From assembly GCF_018224885.1 (NCBI RefSeq), contig NZ_JAGTXB010000004.1:310001-374000 (forward strand): DNA of 64,000 bases. The letters run 5' to 3'. This document shows, piece after piece, positions 27,867 through 35,700 of the stretch. The stretch comes from Chitinophaga hostae. GTDB lineage: Bacteria; Bacteroidota; Bacteroidia; Chitinophagales; Chitinophagaceae. A program made the position numbers and the translations under genes. Position 1 is the stretch's first letter, and the number at the start of each line of letters is the position of its first letter. The notes under the pieces are model-generated. The model made no database searches. It was given only the letters and a program-made list of their open reading frames with translations, and was not told the DNA's origin.

Positions 27867-28898
27867 ATGATACATACAAAAATCCTCACCATACTATTAC
27901 TATTTATCCACCTGGGTATTTTTGGACAGAGCGTACCACCCTCTAATATAGGTGAGCGCACTTTTCATTTTAAAGATGAAAAACGTAACCGGCCTCTCGT
28001 TACGGAAGTATGGTATCCAACAACGGACACACTTAAAATAAGTGATAAGAAGTATTCTCCTTTTTTACGCAATTACACAGTACGCGAAGGAAGTTTACCG
28101 GCAGGTAAGTTGCCTCTTATTTTAGTTTCACATGGCACCGGTGGGAACCGGTTTTCTTTAGAATGGTTAGCACAACATTTGGTTCAATCGGGTTTTATAG
28201 TAGCTGCTGTCGACCACTGGGGCAATACATCGGATAATAAAATTCCGATTGAATTTATAAAGGCGTGGGAGAGGCCGCAGGATATCAGCTTTGTGCTTAC
28301 CCAGCTGCTGAAAGACAAGGATTTTAATACCCTGATAGATGCACAAAAAATCGGTGCATTGGGCTTTTCATTTGGAGGGTATACCGTGATCGCCTTGGCT
28401 GGCGGAGTAGTTGATTATCCGGTCATGATACACTATTACCGCACCATAGGCCGCCGGGAGATGGAGTTCCCTGAATACCCGGGGTTGGGCCACTTACTGT
28501 ATGACAGTACTTTGTTGGCGGCTACTAAGCATGTTCCGGATTTGAAAGATAACCGTATCAAAGCCTTCCTCGCCTTGTCTCCGGGTACAGGGCCGGGCTT
28601 TATCCATAAACAGCAGTTTAAAAATGTTCACGGACCCGTTTTTATTACCGGCTCACTCGCAGATAGTATGGCGCCTGTTAAAGGAAATGCGAGGGTATAT
28701 CATAAGCTGATCGCAGGTTCGGGTTACTATGAGTTTGGCGGTAAAGTTGGGCATTATGTAATGTTGCCCGAAGCAAATAGCGAAATGAAGAAAGAAGCGC
28801 CGATGCCATTTGTAGATGATCCTTCTGTAGACAGGCACCAGGTGCATTTAAAAATAGACAGCCTCGCGGCTGATTTTTTCAGTAAGAATTTGAAATGA
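27867..28898 (+). CDS. Secreted alpha/beta hydrolase (dienelactone hydrolase-like)
   Basis: 343 aa from ATG 27867, with signal peptide ILTILLLFIHLGIFGQ. The 17 residues encoded upstream in the same frame are not expected in an exported protein. The fold shows EVWYPT, an oxyanion strand LPLILVSHGTGGNRFSL, the nucleophile elbow GALGFSFGGYTVIALAG (Ser in GFSFGG), a later GPVFITGSLADSMAPV (Asp region) and a C-terminal GHYVML (His). This is the layout of predicted dienelactone hydrolase or PAF-acetylhydrolase-like enzymes. Substrate unknown. Confidence 0.85.
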   Translation: MIHTKILTILLLFIHLGIFGQSVPPSNIGERTFHFKDEKRNRPLVTEVWYPTTDTLKISDKKYSPFLRNYTVREGSLPAGKLPLILVSHGTGGNRFSLEWLAQHLVQSGFIVAAVDHWGNTSDNKIPIEFIKAWERPQDISFVLTQLLKDKDFNTLIDAQKIGALGFSFGGYTVIALAGGVVDYPVMIHYYRTIGRREMEFPEYPGLGHLLYDSTLLAATKHVPDLKDNRIKAFLALSPGTGPGFIHKQQFKNVHGPVFITGSLADSMAPVKGNARVYHKLIAGSGYYEFGGKVGHYVMLPEANSEMKKEAPMPFVDDPSVDRHQVHLKIDSLAADFFSKNLK

Positions 28899-28939
28899 GC
28901 GCTGGACTCATTTTCGAAGAATACCGGGTTAAACGAAAA

Positions 28940-28970
28940 GGGACAAACCATTGTGATAATGATTTGTCCC
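28940..28970 (-). terminator. Hairpin terminator after the tRNA remnant (minus strand)
   Basis: GGGACAAA and TTTGTCCC form an 8-bp stem around a 15-nt loop. Read on the minus strand it is followed by CTTTTCGTTT, so it works best for minus-strand transcripts coming from the tRNA-like remnant just beside it. It may also end the plus-strand hydrolase gene. Confidence 0.5.
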
Positions 28971-28973
28971 TGC

Positions 28974-28998
28974 TTGCGGAGGGGACGGGACTCGAGCC
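28974..28998 (-). pseudogene. tRNA 3'-end remnant / candidate attachment site
   Basis: On the minus strand this reads as a T-loop-like GGCTCGAGTCCC followed by an acceptor 3' strand CCCCTCC and GCAA. Twenty-two of 25 bases match the 3' end of tRNA-Asp at 32452-32476 in the same orientation, including 13 consecutive bases. No D arm, anticodon arm or complementary GGAGGGG is found upstream, so it is only a 3' fragment. It is either a decayed tRNA or the far-end att copy of an element that integrated into tRNA-Asp. Confidence 0.45.
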
Positions 28999-29255
28999 TA
29001 TGGCTCTGCCGAAACGTTAAATAGCCGTTTAGTATAACAGTTACGAATAACGGAAGATATTATTGGCCATACGGTAAAAAAGAACATTTTTTTAACGCAC
29101 TTGTAGTATCCCCCATAAATTAATCCTGTAATACCCAATTTATTGCTCTAACTTTAGCAAGGTTGGATTTGGCTTCTTCTGATTTAGTTTGGGTTTCTGT
29201 TTCTTTCTAATTCCCTGTTTTTCAGTAGTATGTATTTTTAATTAAAATTATATTT

Positions 29256-29564
29256 GTGAATATTTTTGTAGGTAATATAAGTGACAGAACAACTGAAGAT
29301 GAGATATGGTCTTTATTTGACCCATTTGGAGTTGTATATAGTATTAATGTGGCTTATGATAAGTACAGTGGACGTTCTAAAGGCTTTGCATTCGTTGAAA
29401 TGCCGGACGATTCCAATGCAGTACTGGCAATTAAGGAATTGAATAATTCAGTAGTTGCTGGCAAGACAATAGTAGTGTATGAGGCTCGTCCAAAACCTGA
29501 AAGACCAGAAAATAATCGTTTCTCGAGATCCGGCCCAGGCTCTGGATTTAGACCCAGATACTAA
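29256..29564 (+). CDS. RRM-type RNA-binding protein
   Basis: 102 aa with one RNA recognition motif covering residues 1-80. RNP2 is MNIFVGNIS, RNP1 is SKGFAFVEM, and the beta-alpha-beta order is complete. A short Arg/Pro/Gly-rich tail (RPKPERPENNRFSRSG) follows. The start is GTG at 29256: the frame begins VNIFVGN, which is exactly where the RRM should start, and no upstream ATG fits. Bacterial members resemble cyanobacterial Rbp cold-responsive proteins. It sits in an AT-rich region with a long leader and its own terminator. Confidence 0.88.
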   Translation: MNIFVGNISDRTTEDEIWSLFDPFGVVYSINVAYDKYSGRSKGFAFVEMPDDSNAVLAIKELNNSVVAGKTIVVYEARPKPERPENNRFSRSGPGSGFRPRY

Positions 29565-29613
29565 TAGTTGGATGTTTTAAAACGTCGATTACCTTTATCT
29601 GTTAAGAGAGCAG

Positions 29614-29660
29614 AAGAGCAAAGCCGCAAAATACGTTAAGTAGTTTGTAGCTTTGCTTTT
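29614..29660 (+). terminator. Terminator after the RRM gene
   Basis: AGCAAAGC and GCTTTGCT form an 8-bp stem, extended by A/T and one G-T pair, with a 25-nt loop and a run of T on the right side. It begins about 50 bp after the stop codon. Confidence 0.55.
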
Positions 29661-29737
29661 ACTTTCTATGTACCGGATAGCAGCAATCCAAGCTGAATTT
29701 TCCACTTAATTTTCTAATTATCCCCTTAATAAACCAT

Positions 29738-30042
29738 CCGGGATGCACCTCACTTCGTGAGGTAACCCAGGGTATAGCTGCTTACGGAGGTAAACTCAAT
29801 CATTTGGGGATCAACTATATTTCCCTCGCAGTACTTTTAGCGAAGCCAACGCACGCAGTGGTGAAGCATTTTTTGGGCATGTTTATGCCAGCCTTTATAG
29901 GCACTATAAAAACCTTTTATCGGACAGCCAAACTGAAAAGGAGTTACTCAAACGAATTTTTATAATTGATAGTACCACCATAAGCCTTTTTAAGGCTGTT
30001 CTAAAATGTGTATGTAACAGGAAACCCTTATACTATAAGTAA
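29738..30042 (+). pseudogene. Broken IS4-type transposase fragment
   Basis: Two adjacent frames together read like the N-terminal third of a Bacteroidota IS4-family transposase. The first frame gives TSLREVTQGIAAYGGKLNHL. After a frameshift near 29815-29824 the second gives STFSEANARSGEAFFGHVY and KRIFIIDSTTISLFKAVLKC, where the Asp of IIDSTT is the expected first catalytic Asp. It ends at a TAA at 30040-30042 with the rest of the DDE domain missing. No terminal inverted repeats were identified. It is a relic and not able to move by itself. Confidence 0.7.
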
Positions 30043-30129
30043 TCCAACTTAGTTAGATCGATTTTTTTTCAGTCGTAAAGGAGTAATTTTATATATTATT
30101 TTTCACAATACGGGGCTATAAGTGCTATG

Positions 30130-30208
30130 TTTTATATAGTTATGGCCCATTTTATTTTTATATTCGGCCATAACTATATAATTTTATATAGTTATGGCCG
30201 AATATAAA
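30130..30208. repeat. 24-bp perfect palindrome plus a third direct copy, upstream of the AAA ATPase
   Basis: Bases 30157-30180 and 30185-30208 are perfect reverse complements (24 bp, 4-nt loop), with core TATAGTTATGGCCGAATATA. A further 18-bp copy, TTTTATATAGTTATGGCC, lies at 30130-30147 in the same orientation as the right arm. The unit ends 35 bp before the ATPase start codon. It could be an operator array, a promoter hairpin or the terminal repeat of a small mobile unit. Confidence 0.8.
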
Positions 30209-30243
30209 TATTGGCTGTTAGTGATAGAATAACATTTATAAAA

Positions 30244-31683
30244 ATGAAACCACTTATAGGTCGTAAAGAGGAGAAAAAAATTTTGGAAAAAGCTTTAGCA
30301 TCTGATGAAGCTGAGTTAATTGCGGTTTTTGGACGGCGACGTGTTGGTAAGACTTTCCTGATAAGGGAAGTCTTTAATAGTAACATGATATTGGAGTTTT
30401 CGGGAGTTCACAATGCTACATTAAAAGAGCAATTGGGTAATTTTAGAAATAGATTAGCCGAAATCATGAAACAGGAGATTTTACCAGATGTGCCTGTTGG
30501 TTGGACAGAAGCTTTTGAGATGCTCAAAAAGTATAGTGAGCCATTGTTGAAAAAAGAAAAGTGCGTTATTTTCCTGGATGAATTTCCCTGGTTAAATACT
30601 CCTAAATCAGGTTTTTTGTCTGCATTTGAATATTTCTGGAATTCATGGGGCACTAAACAAGATAATCTCATATTAACAATTTGCGGATCGGCAGCTTCGT
30701 GGATGATACAAAAAGTTGTTAACAACAAAGGAGGGCTTCACAATAGGATTACAAAAAAAATCAGGTTATTACCCTTCACACTCGCTGAAACGAAGGAATA
30801 TTTGGAAAGCAGAGATGTGAAACTAGAACTTTATCAGATTGTTCTGCTTTATATGGTGATGGGAGGAATTCCACATTATCTGAAAGAGGTAGAAGCTGGG
30901 TTTAGCGCTGCACAGAATATTGATAAGCTTTGTTTTACTAAGGATGGAATATTAAAAAATGAGTTTGATAATTTATATCAGTCATTATTTGCAGAAGCAG
31001 ATAAGCATATAGCGGTAGTTAAAGCATTAAATAATACTCCCATGGGTTTAACCCGTAAAGAAATTATTGCTGCCTGTGGATTATCCAGCGGAGGAAGAGC
31101 AACATTACTCCTTGATGAATTGATCGAGTCGGGTTTTATTACAAGCTATATTCCATATGAGAAAAATGTAAGAGACAATATATATAAACTGAGTGATGAA
31201 TATTCCCGATTTTATCTAAAGTATATTGACAATGTAAGAGCAACTGGCACCGGAACATGGATGAAATTATCTACACAGCCAACATGGAAAAGTTGGAGTG
31301 GGCTCGCATTTGAAAGCATTTGTCTCAAACATATAACTGAAATAAAGGTAGCCTTAGGAATTTCTGGCGTTTATACGGAAGAATCAATCTGGAGAAATGT
31401 GCCTGGAAAGGATGAGTGCGGAACAGGAGCACAGATAGATTTACTAATAGATAGAAATGACTTCTGCATAAGTATTTGTGAGATGAAATTTTCAAGCGCA
31501 GAATTTTCTATAGATAAAGCCTATTCTATAGAACTGAAAAATAAACTGGATATATTTCAGCAGAAAACCAAGACGAGGAAAACATTATTTCTGGTAATGG
31601 TGACTACTTTTGGAGTTAAACAGAATATGTATAAACCGGGCTTAGTTCAAAATGATATTATCCTTGAAGATCTATTTAAATGA
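30244..31683 (+). CDS. AAA ATPase (archaeal ATPase/DUF234 type) with nuclease-like C-terminus
   Basis: 479 aa from ATG 30244 (an upstream in-frame ATG at 30211 would place the start inside the palindrome flank). Walker A is VFGRRRVGKTFLIREVF, Walker B is CVIFLDEFPWL, and ICGSAASWM fits sensor 1. A winged-helix-like region (PMGLTRKEIIAACGLSSGG, then LLDELIESGFI) follows. The C-terminus has GAQIDLLIDRNDFCISICEMKFSS, which reads like a PD-(D/E)XK site (Asp, then Glu-x-Lys). These proteins belong to the PF01637/DUF234 group seen in Bacteroidota and archaea, often in many copies and of unclear function. Base composition is clearly more AT-rich than the neighbours. Confidence 0.85.
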   Translation: MKPLIGRKEEKKILEKALASDEAELIAVFGRRRVGKTFLIREVFNSNMILEFSGVHNATLKEQLGNFRNRLAEIMKQEILPDVPVGWTEAFEMLKKYSEPLLKKEKCVIFLDEFPWLNTPKSGFLSAFEYFWNSWGTKQDNLILTICGSAASWMIQKVVNNKGGLHNRITKKIRLLPFTLAETKEYLESRDVKLELYQIVLLYMVMGGIPHYLKEVEAGFSAAQNIDKLCFTKDGILKNEFDNLYQSLFAEADKHIAVVKALNNTPMGLTRKEIIAACGLSSGGRATLLLDELIESGFITSYIPYEKNVRDNIYKLSDEYSRFYLKYIDNVRATGTGTWMKLSTQPTWKSWSGLAFESICLKHITEIKVALGISGVYTEESIWRNVPGKDECGTGAQIDLLIDRNDFCISICEMKFSSAEFSIDKAYSIELKNKLDIFQQKTKTRKTLFLVMVTTFGVKQNMYKPGLVQNDIILEDLFK

Positions 31684-31752
31684 ACAGTGAATTTAAGTTG
31701 CTTAAGAAGATAGTTCTTTATTCATAAATTATATCAATTAACTGTACATCTG

Positions 31753-32028
31753 ATGGCATTTAGAGATATTTCAGAAGACTTCCCATTTCATAGTAAAGAT
31801 AAAGCTGTTTGGTACTATCTGATAGATTGGGAAAACCGTACCCAAACAGATTTTTATAATGTTTCCGGGAAAAAAGATTTATTGAAAAAGCTAAAAGATA
31901 TTCTTGATAATCAGAATGAAAAAAAACATGAATTAATGGGGGTATGGAATGGAGCGTATTCCACTGATATTTTTAGAATCCCGTTAGCAGAAGGTTATTT
32001 TGAATTAAACAAGCACTTTAATTATTAG
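31753..32028 (+). CDS. Small protein of unknown function
   Basis: 91 aa, MAFRDISEDFPFHSKDKAVW to the C-terminal GYFELNKHFNY. It is acidic and aromatic-rich with a central charged helix (KKDLLKKLKDILDNQNEKKHEL). No family recognised. It lies 69 bp after the ATPase on the same strand and could be an accessory partner, but nothing in the sequence proves this. Confidence 0.55.
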   Translation: MAFRDISEDFPFHSKDKAVWYYLIDWENRTQTDFYNVSGKKDLLKKLKDILDNQNEKKHELMGVWNGAYSTDIFRIPLAEGYFELNKHFNY

Positions 32029-32139
32029 CACATGATCTAAATAATGAAAACATGAATGCTTGTGGCCCTGTTATCGGCAAATGCTTGTGTTTCATAACCT
32101 TTGTTTTTTAAGAGGTATCACAACGTTACTATCAGCTAA

Positions 32140-32298
32140 AATTGGCGGAGGATTAACTACAAACAAAAAGTCTTCAAATCATTAGACTTGAAGACTTTTA
32201 AAGAGTCTAATGATGAACTGAAGGTGCTATCTAAAGATCTTCTGTTTGATTTTTTTGATAAGTTAGACAGTGTTGAAAAAAAAGGGATTAAATTATAG
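32140..32298 (+). pseudogene. Possible decayed coding fragment
   Basis: A 52-codon stretch ending in TAG at 32296-32298 (KSLDLKTFKESNDELKVLSK, then DLLFDFFDKLDSVEKKGIKL) has a regular amphipathic helical pattern. It has no start codon and no known family, and part of it overlaps the hairpin at 32166-32199. It may be the tail of a gene lost from the island. Confidence 0.25.
32166..32199. terminator. 12-bp perfect hairpin (terminator-like)
   Basis: AAAAGTCTTCAA and TTGAAGACTTTT form a perfect 12-bp stem with a 10-nt loop, A-rich on the left and T-rich on the right, about 140 bp after the small gene. It could end transcription in either direction. Confidence 0.5.
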
Positions 32299-32412
32299 AT
32301 AGCCCTTCCTAGCTATGGCCAAGCAGGATAGACAGTGTTTAAAATTTACCCAATCCCCCAACTTTTCAACTTGATCCAAATTAAACTGGAATCGACTAAG
32401 TAATCGATCATA

Positions 32413-32440
32413 AAAGAAAAACCCGCGACTAGCGCGGGTT
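32413..32440 (-). terminator. Terminator of tRNA-Asp
   Basis: On the minus strand an 8-bp GC-rich stem (AACCCGCG, 5-nt loop, CGCGGGTT) is followed by TTTTCTTTT. It lies 14 bp beyond the tRNA 3' end. Confidence 0.85.
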
Positions 32441-32454
32441 CCTTCGAGATTTTG

Positions 32455-32528
32455 CGGACCGGACGGGACTCGAACCCGCGACCTCCGCCGTGACAGGGCG
32501 GCATTCTAACCAACTGAACTACCGATCC
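32455..32528 (-). tRNA. tRNA-Asp (anticodon GTC)
   Basis: The minus strand folds as a full cloverleaf of 74 nt. The acceptor is GGATCGG with CCGGTCC (one G-T pair), the anticodon stem is CCGCC/GGCGG around CTGTCAC (anticodon GTC), and the T arm is GCGGGTTCGAACTCCCGT-like with loop TTCGAGT/TTCGAAC pattern. The discriminator base is G. CCA is not encoded. A strong terminator follows. Confidence 0.95.
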
Positions 32529-32701
32529 ATTCCAAAGAAAACAGGAGTGTTAATTTCCTATCTTTCTGTCTCCCAATTCGTTGTGTTGTTCCGTTTTGGG
32601 ATTGCAAAGATAGCAACAAAGTTCCCAATTAAGCAAATCTTTTTTAAAAAATATTTTCAGCATTATCTTTACACCCGATCTTTAACCAATTTAATCAAAT
32701 T

Positions 32702-33655
32702 ATGCAATTCCTGGATTTCGAGAAACCTATCGCTGACTTATATGATCAGTTGGAGAAGCTGAAGGAGAATGGTGAAAAATCAGGCGTAGATGTATCTGCT
32801 ACCGTGAGCGAGTATGAACAGAAAATTGTTGATACCCGCCAGCAAATCTATGGCCACCTTACTCCCTTCCAGCGCGTACAGCTGAGCCGTCATCCGGATA
32901 GGCCCTATACCCTGGCGTATATCGAAAAGATGTGCACCAACTTTACGGAACTGCATGGCGACCGGAATGTGAAAGACGATAAGGCCATGGTAGGCGGTTT
33001 TGCCGACCTCGATGGCGAAACGGTGATGTTTATTGGCCAGCAAAAAGGCATAAACACCAAAATGCGTCAGCTCAGGAACTTCGGTATGGCTAACCCGGAA
33101 GGTTACCGCAAGGCCCTCCGTCTCATGAAACTGGCCGAAAGATTTAATAAGCCCATTGTTACCCTCATCGATACTCCCGGTGCGTATCCCGGTCTGGAAG
33201 CGGAAGAAAGAGGACAGGCAGAAGCAATTGCCCGTAATCTTTTTGAGATGGTAAAACTCCGCGTTCCTGTTATCTGCATCATCATCGGCGAAGGCGCCTC
33301 CGGTGGTGCGCTGGGCATCGGTATCGGCGACAGGGTATTTATGCTGGAAAACAGCTGGTACACCGTTATTTCCCCGGAAAACTGCTCCACTATCCTCTGG
33401 CGTAGCTGGAATTTTAAGGAAAAAGCGGCAGAAGAACTGAAATTGACCTCCGATTATATGAGCCAGTTTGGCCTGGTAGACGGAATTGTACGCGAACCGC
33501 TCGGTGGCGCACACGTAAACCCCGATGAAATGGCCCATTTGTTAAAGGTGCGTATCAAGGAAACACTGGCAGAACTGAAGAAAATCGATCCCGATACCCG
33601 TATCGAACAACGTATCGATAAGTTCTCCCGCATGGGTTTTTACGAAGAAAAATAA
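32702..33655 (+). CDS. accA: Acetyl-CoA carboxylase carboxyltransferase subunit alpha
   Basis: 317-aa alpha subunit of the carboxyltransferase, which with AccD moves the carboxyl group from biotin to acetyl-CoA to make malonyl-CoA. Visible family blocks are [17 protein letters not shown] at the start, [56 protein letters not shown] and [20 protein letters not shown], then ENCSTILWR. Length is normal. A TATCTTTA sequence at 32664-32671 may be the -7 box. It is divergent from tRNA-Asp and followed by a terminator hairpin before dapA. Confidence 0.97.
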   Translation: MQFLDFEKPIADLYDQLEKLKENGEKSGVDVSATVSEYEQKIVDTRQQIYGHLTPFQRVQLSRHPDRPYTLAYIEKMCTNFTELHGDRNVKDDKAMVGGFADLDGETVMFIGQQKGINTKMRQLRNFGMANPEGYRKALRLMKLAERFNKPIVTLIDTPGAYPGLEAEERGQAEAIARNLFEMVKLRVPVICIIIGEGASGGALGIGIGDRVFMLENSWYTVISPENCSTILWRSWNFKEKAAEELKLTSDYMSQFGLVDGIVREPLGGAHVNPDEMAHLLKVRIKETLAELKKIDPDTRIEQRIDKFSRMGFYEEK

Positions 33656-33673
33656 AAAATATTTAGAGATCAC

Positions 33674-33720
33674 AATAAAAATTTCGAATTTCGGCCTTCG
33701 AAGTTCGAAATTTTTATTTT
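33674..33720. terminator. Hairpin between accA and dapA
   Basis: A 15-bp perfect stem (AATAAAAATTTCGAA with TTCGAAATTTTTATT) with an inner CTTCGA-type loop lies 18 bp after accA and 15 bp before dapA, followed by TTTT. It likely ends or reduces accA transcription into dapA. Confidence 0.75.
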
Positions 33721-33734
33721 CCCGTAAACACAAT

Positions 33735-34616
33735 ATGGAACAACTAAAAGGCACCGGGGTGGCATTGGTAACACCCTTTAAAGCAGATGAAAGCATAGAT
33801 TGGAATGCTTTGGAAAAGTTGATCAACTACGTGATCGATGGCGGCGTTAACTACGTTGTGTCTTTAGGCACAACCGGTGAAACACCTACTCTTTCTGCAG
33901 ATGAAAAGCTGGATTTGATAAAATTCACTTTCGAAAAGGTGTCGAAGCGGGTGCCTGTGGTGATTGGTATTGGTGATTATAACACAAGGGATGTAGTGAA
34001 ACGGCTGGAAAAATGTCCGCTGGATGAAGCTGCCGCTGTACTCAGCGTAGCGCCTTACTACAGCAAGCCTACCCAGGAAGGCATCTTCCAGCATTATAAA
34101 ACAATTGCGGCGGCTTCTCCTAAACCCATTATCCTGTATAATGTGCCCGGACGTACCGGTCGCAATATGACTGCTGAAACCACGCTGCGCCTCGCCCATG
34201 AAGTGGAAAACATCGTTGCGATGAAGGAGGCTTCCGGTGATATGATGCAGTGTATGCAGATCATCCGCGATAAACCAAAGGATTTCCTGGTAATCAGCGG
34301 CGATGATGCCCTGGCGCTTGGCCAGCTGGCCTGCGGCATGGATGGGGTGATTTCCGTTGCAGCCAACTATTTCGCCACCGATTTCTCCAGCATGGTACAC
34401 GCCGCGTTGGTAAACGATTACCCGGCAGCGCGTATCCTGAATAACAAAATGCTCGAAGGATTTGACCTGATGTTCTCAGAAAATAATCCCGCCGGAATCA
34501 AGGCATTCCTGCATCACGCAGGAATTGTGGGCAATAATTTCCGCCTGCCCGTATTACCAGTTACCGACGGACTTTACAGCAAAATTGAAAAATATCTAAA
34601 AAGCTATAACGGGTAG
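33735..34616 (+). CDS. dapA: 4-hydroxy-tetrahydrodipicolinate synthase
   Basis: 293 aa, first committed enzyme of the lysine/diaminopimelate pathway, condensing pyruvate with aspartate semialdehyde. Family marks are GTGVALVTPF at the start, VSLGTTGETPTLS (Thr-Thr pair of the catalytic triad), IILYNVPGRTGRN (Tyr), and the Schiff-base Lys in ENIVAMKEASGD. The C-terminal GDDALALGQLACGMDGVISVAAN is also typical. It converges with rnz across a 42-bp palindrome. Confidence 0.96.
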   Translation: MEQLKGTGVALVTPFKADESIDWNALEKLINYVIDGGVNYVVSLGTTGETPTLSADEKLDLIKFTFEKVSKRVPVVIGIGDYNTRDVVKRLEKCPLDEAAAVLSVAPYYSKPTQEGIFQHYKTIAAASPKPIILYNVPGRTGRNMTAETTLRLAHEVENIVAMKEASGDMMQCMQIIRDKPKDFLVISGDDALALGQLACGMDGVISVAANYFATDFSSMVHAALVNDYPAARILNNKMLEGFDLMFSENNPAGIKAFLHHAGIVGNNFRLPVLPVTDGLYSKIEKYLKSYNG

Positions 34617-34631
34617 TAACAAACCCGGTTG

Positions 34632-34718
34632 TTAGCCATTGGCTTTTAGCTTATAATAAAAATGCAGCGAAGATCATCTTCGCTGCATTTTTATTATAAG
34701 CTAAAAGCCAATGGCTAA
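34632..34718. terminator. 42-bp perfect palindrome between dapA and rnz
   Basis: Bases 34632-34673 are the exact reverse complement of 34677-34718 with a 3-nt loop. The inner part (AATGCAGCGAAGA with TCTTCGCTGCATT and an A/T run) is a normal bidirectional terminator. The outer part carries TTAGCCATTGGCTTTTAGC, related to short TTAGC-type repeats elsewhere in the window. The right end lies one base before the rnz stop codon. Confidence 0.85.
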
Positions 34719-34719
34719 G

Positions 34720-35628
34720 CTATACGAAGTATGTTACTCCTTCTTCCGCGATATTGGTATTTTCAAATACCGGCCTGGACTCATCCAGGAAAGGTTGTAA
34801 TTCGGTGTATTTGGACGAAAAATGCCCGATCAGCAGTTGTTTCGCCCCGGCTGATGCCGCCAGTGAAGCCGCCTGCACGGAAGTGCTGTGATAGCGCTCT
34901 GCCGCCCGCTCCTGCAACTCGTGGAGATAGGTGGTTTCATGATACATCATATCCGCGTTCCGCAGCCATGGCAGCAATGTTACATCGTAAATAGTGTCCG
35001 CGCAATACACATACCGCTTACCCTCCGGAGGAGGCAGCGTTACCCAGTCGTTTTTTACCAGCATGCCATCTTTCCGCTGATAATCAGCGCCATCCTGTAA
35101 TTTCGAGAAGTAGGCGGCCGGAATTTCGTAAGCCCTGGCCTGATCGGGGATCAGCTTCCGCTTCCTTTTCTGCATCTCAAAAGAAAAACCAAAACAGGAA
35201 ATCCTGTGTTGGGTCGGAAAACATTTAACCTGTAAGTCTTTGTCTTCCAATATAATACCACTATATCCCGGCTGGAGGGGGACAAAAGACAACTCAAATT
35301 TTATCACCGTCCCCGAACAATCCAGCTGCAGCTGGATAATTTGTTCCAGCTCCGGTGGCGCATACACGCTGAGCGGCTCGGTACGCCCCATCAGGTTGAG
35401 CGTATTCAGTAATCCGATTAATCCAAAGTAATGATCTCCGTGAAGGTGACTGATGAAGATGTATCTCAGTTTACTGCGCTTGATCCTGTATTTAGCGATC
35501 TGCAATTGCGTTCCTTCTCCGCAGTCAACCAGCAGCAGCTGCTCGTTACAGGTAACTATCTGAGCAGTGGGGTGCCTGTCCAGCGTGGGGATAGCGGAAT
35601 TGTTACCTAATATTGTTACTGCAAACAT
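34720..35628 (-). CDS. rnz: Ribonuclease Z
   Basis: 302-aa metallo-beta-lactamase-fold tRNA 3' processing endonuclease. The zinc motif FISHLHGDHYFGLIGLL (HxHxDH) lies at about residues 58-74. VDCGEGTQLQIAKY precedes it and MYHETTYLHEL, then YHSTSVQAASLAASAGAKQL and IGHFSSKY supply the later His residues. Length and order match bacterial short-form RNase Z. It shares a strand with the STAS gene upstream. Confidence 0.95.
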   Translation of the reverse strand: MFAVTILGNNSAIPTLDRHPTAQIVTCNEQLLLVDCGEGTQLQIAKYRIKRSKLRYIFISHLHGDHYFGLIGLLNTLNLMGRTEPLSVYAPPELEQIIQLQLDCSGTVIKFELSFVPLQPGYSGIILEDKDLQVKCFPTQHRISCFGFSFEMQKRKRKLIPDQARAYEIPAAYFSKLQDGADYQRKDGMLVKNDWVTLPPPEGKRYVYCADTIYDVTLLPWLRNADMMYHETTYLHELQERAAERYHSTSVQAASLAASAGAKQLLIGHFSSKYTELQPFLDESRPVFENTNIAEEGVTYFV

Positions 35629-35631
35629 GTG

Positions 35632-35698
35632 TATAGCTTTTAGCCTTTAGCTGTTAGCTCTTAGCCCGTTAACATCTGGTTAACGGCTAATAGCCTTT
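35632..35698. repeat. TTAGC heptad tract with a small inverted repeat
   Basis: Between the STAS gene and rnz is a run of related 7-mers (TTTTAGCC, TTTAGCTG, TTAGCTC, TTAGCCC), followed by GTTAAC-containing inverted arms (AGCCCGTTAAC and GTTAACGGCT). Similar TTAGC units occur at 5278-5312 after glpF and in the dapA-rnz palindrome. It may act as the terminator of the STAS gene. Confidence 0.55.
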
Positions 35699-35700
35699 TC

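Noticed and set aside
28974..29350. Possible tmRNA or complete tRNA on the minus strand ending at 28974
   Set aside because: Only the 3' end is tRNA-like. No complementary 5' acceptor strand exists, and the distance a tmRNA would need is occupied by the RRM gene.
32490..32762. 90-codon plus-strand frame across tRNA-Asp and the accA start
   Set aside because: It runs through the tRNA gene and the accA promoter and has no motif.
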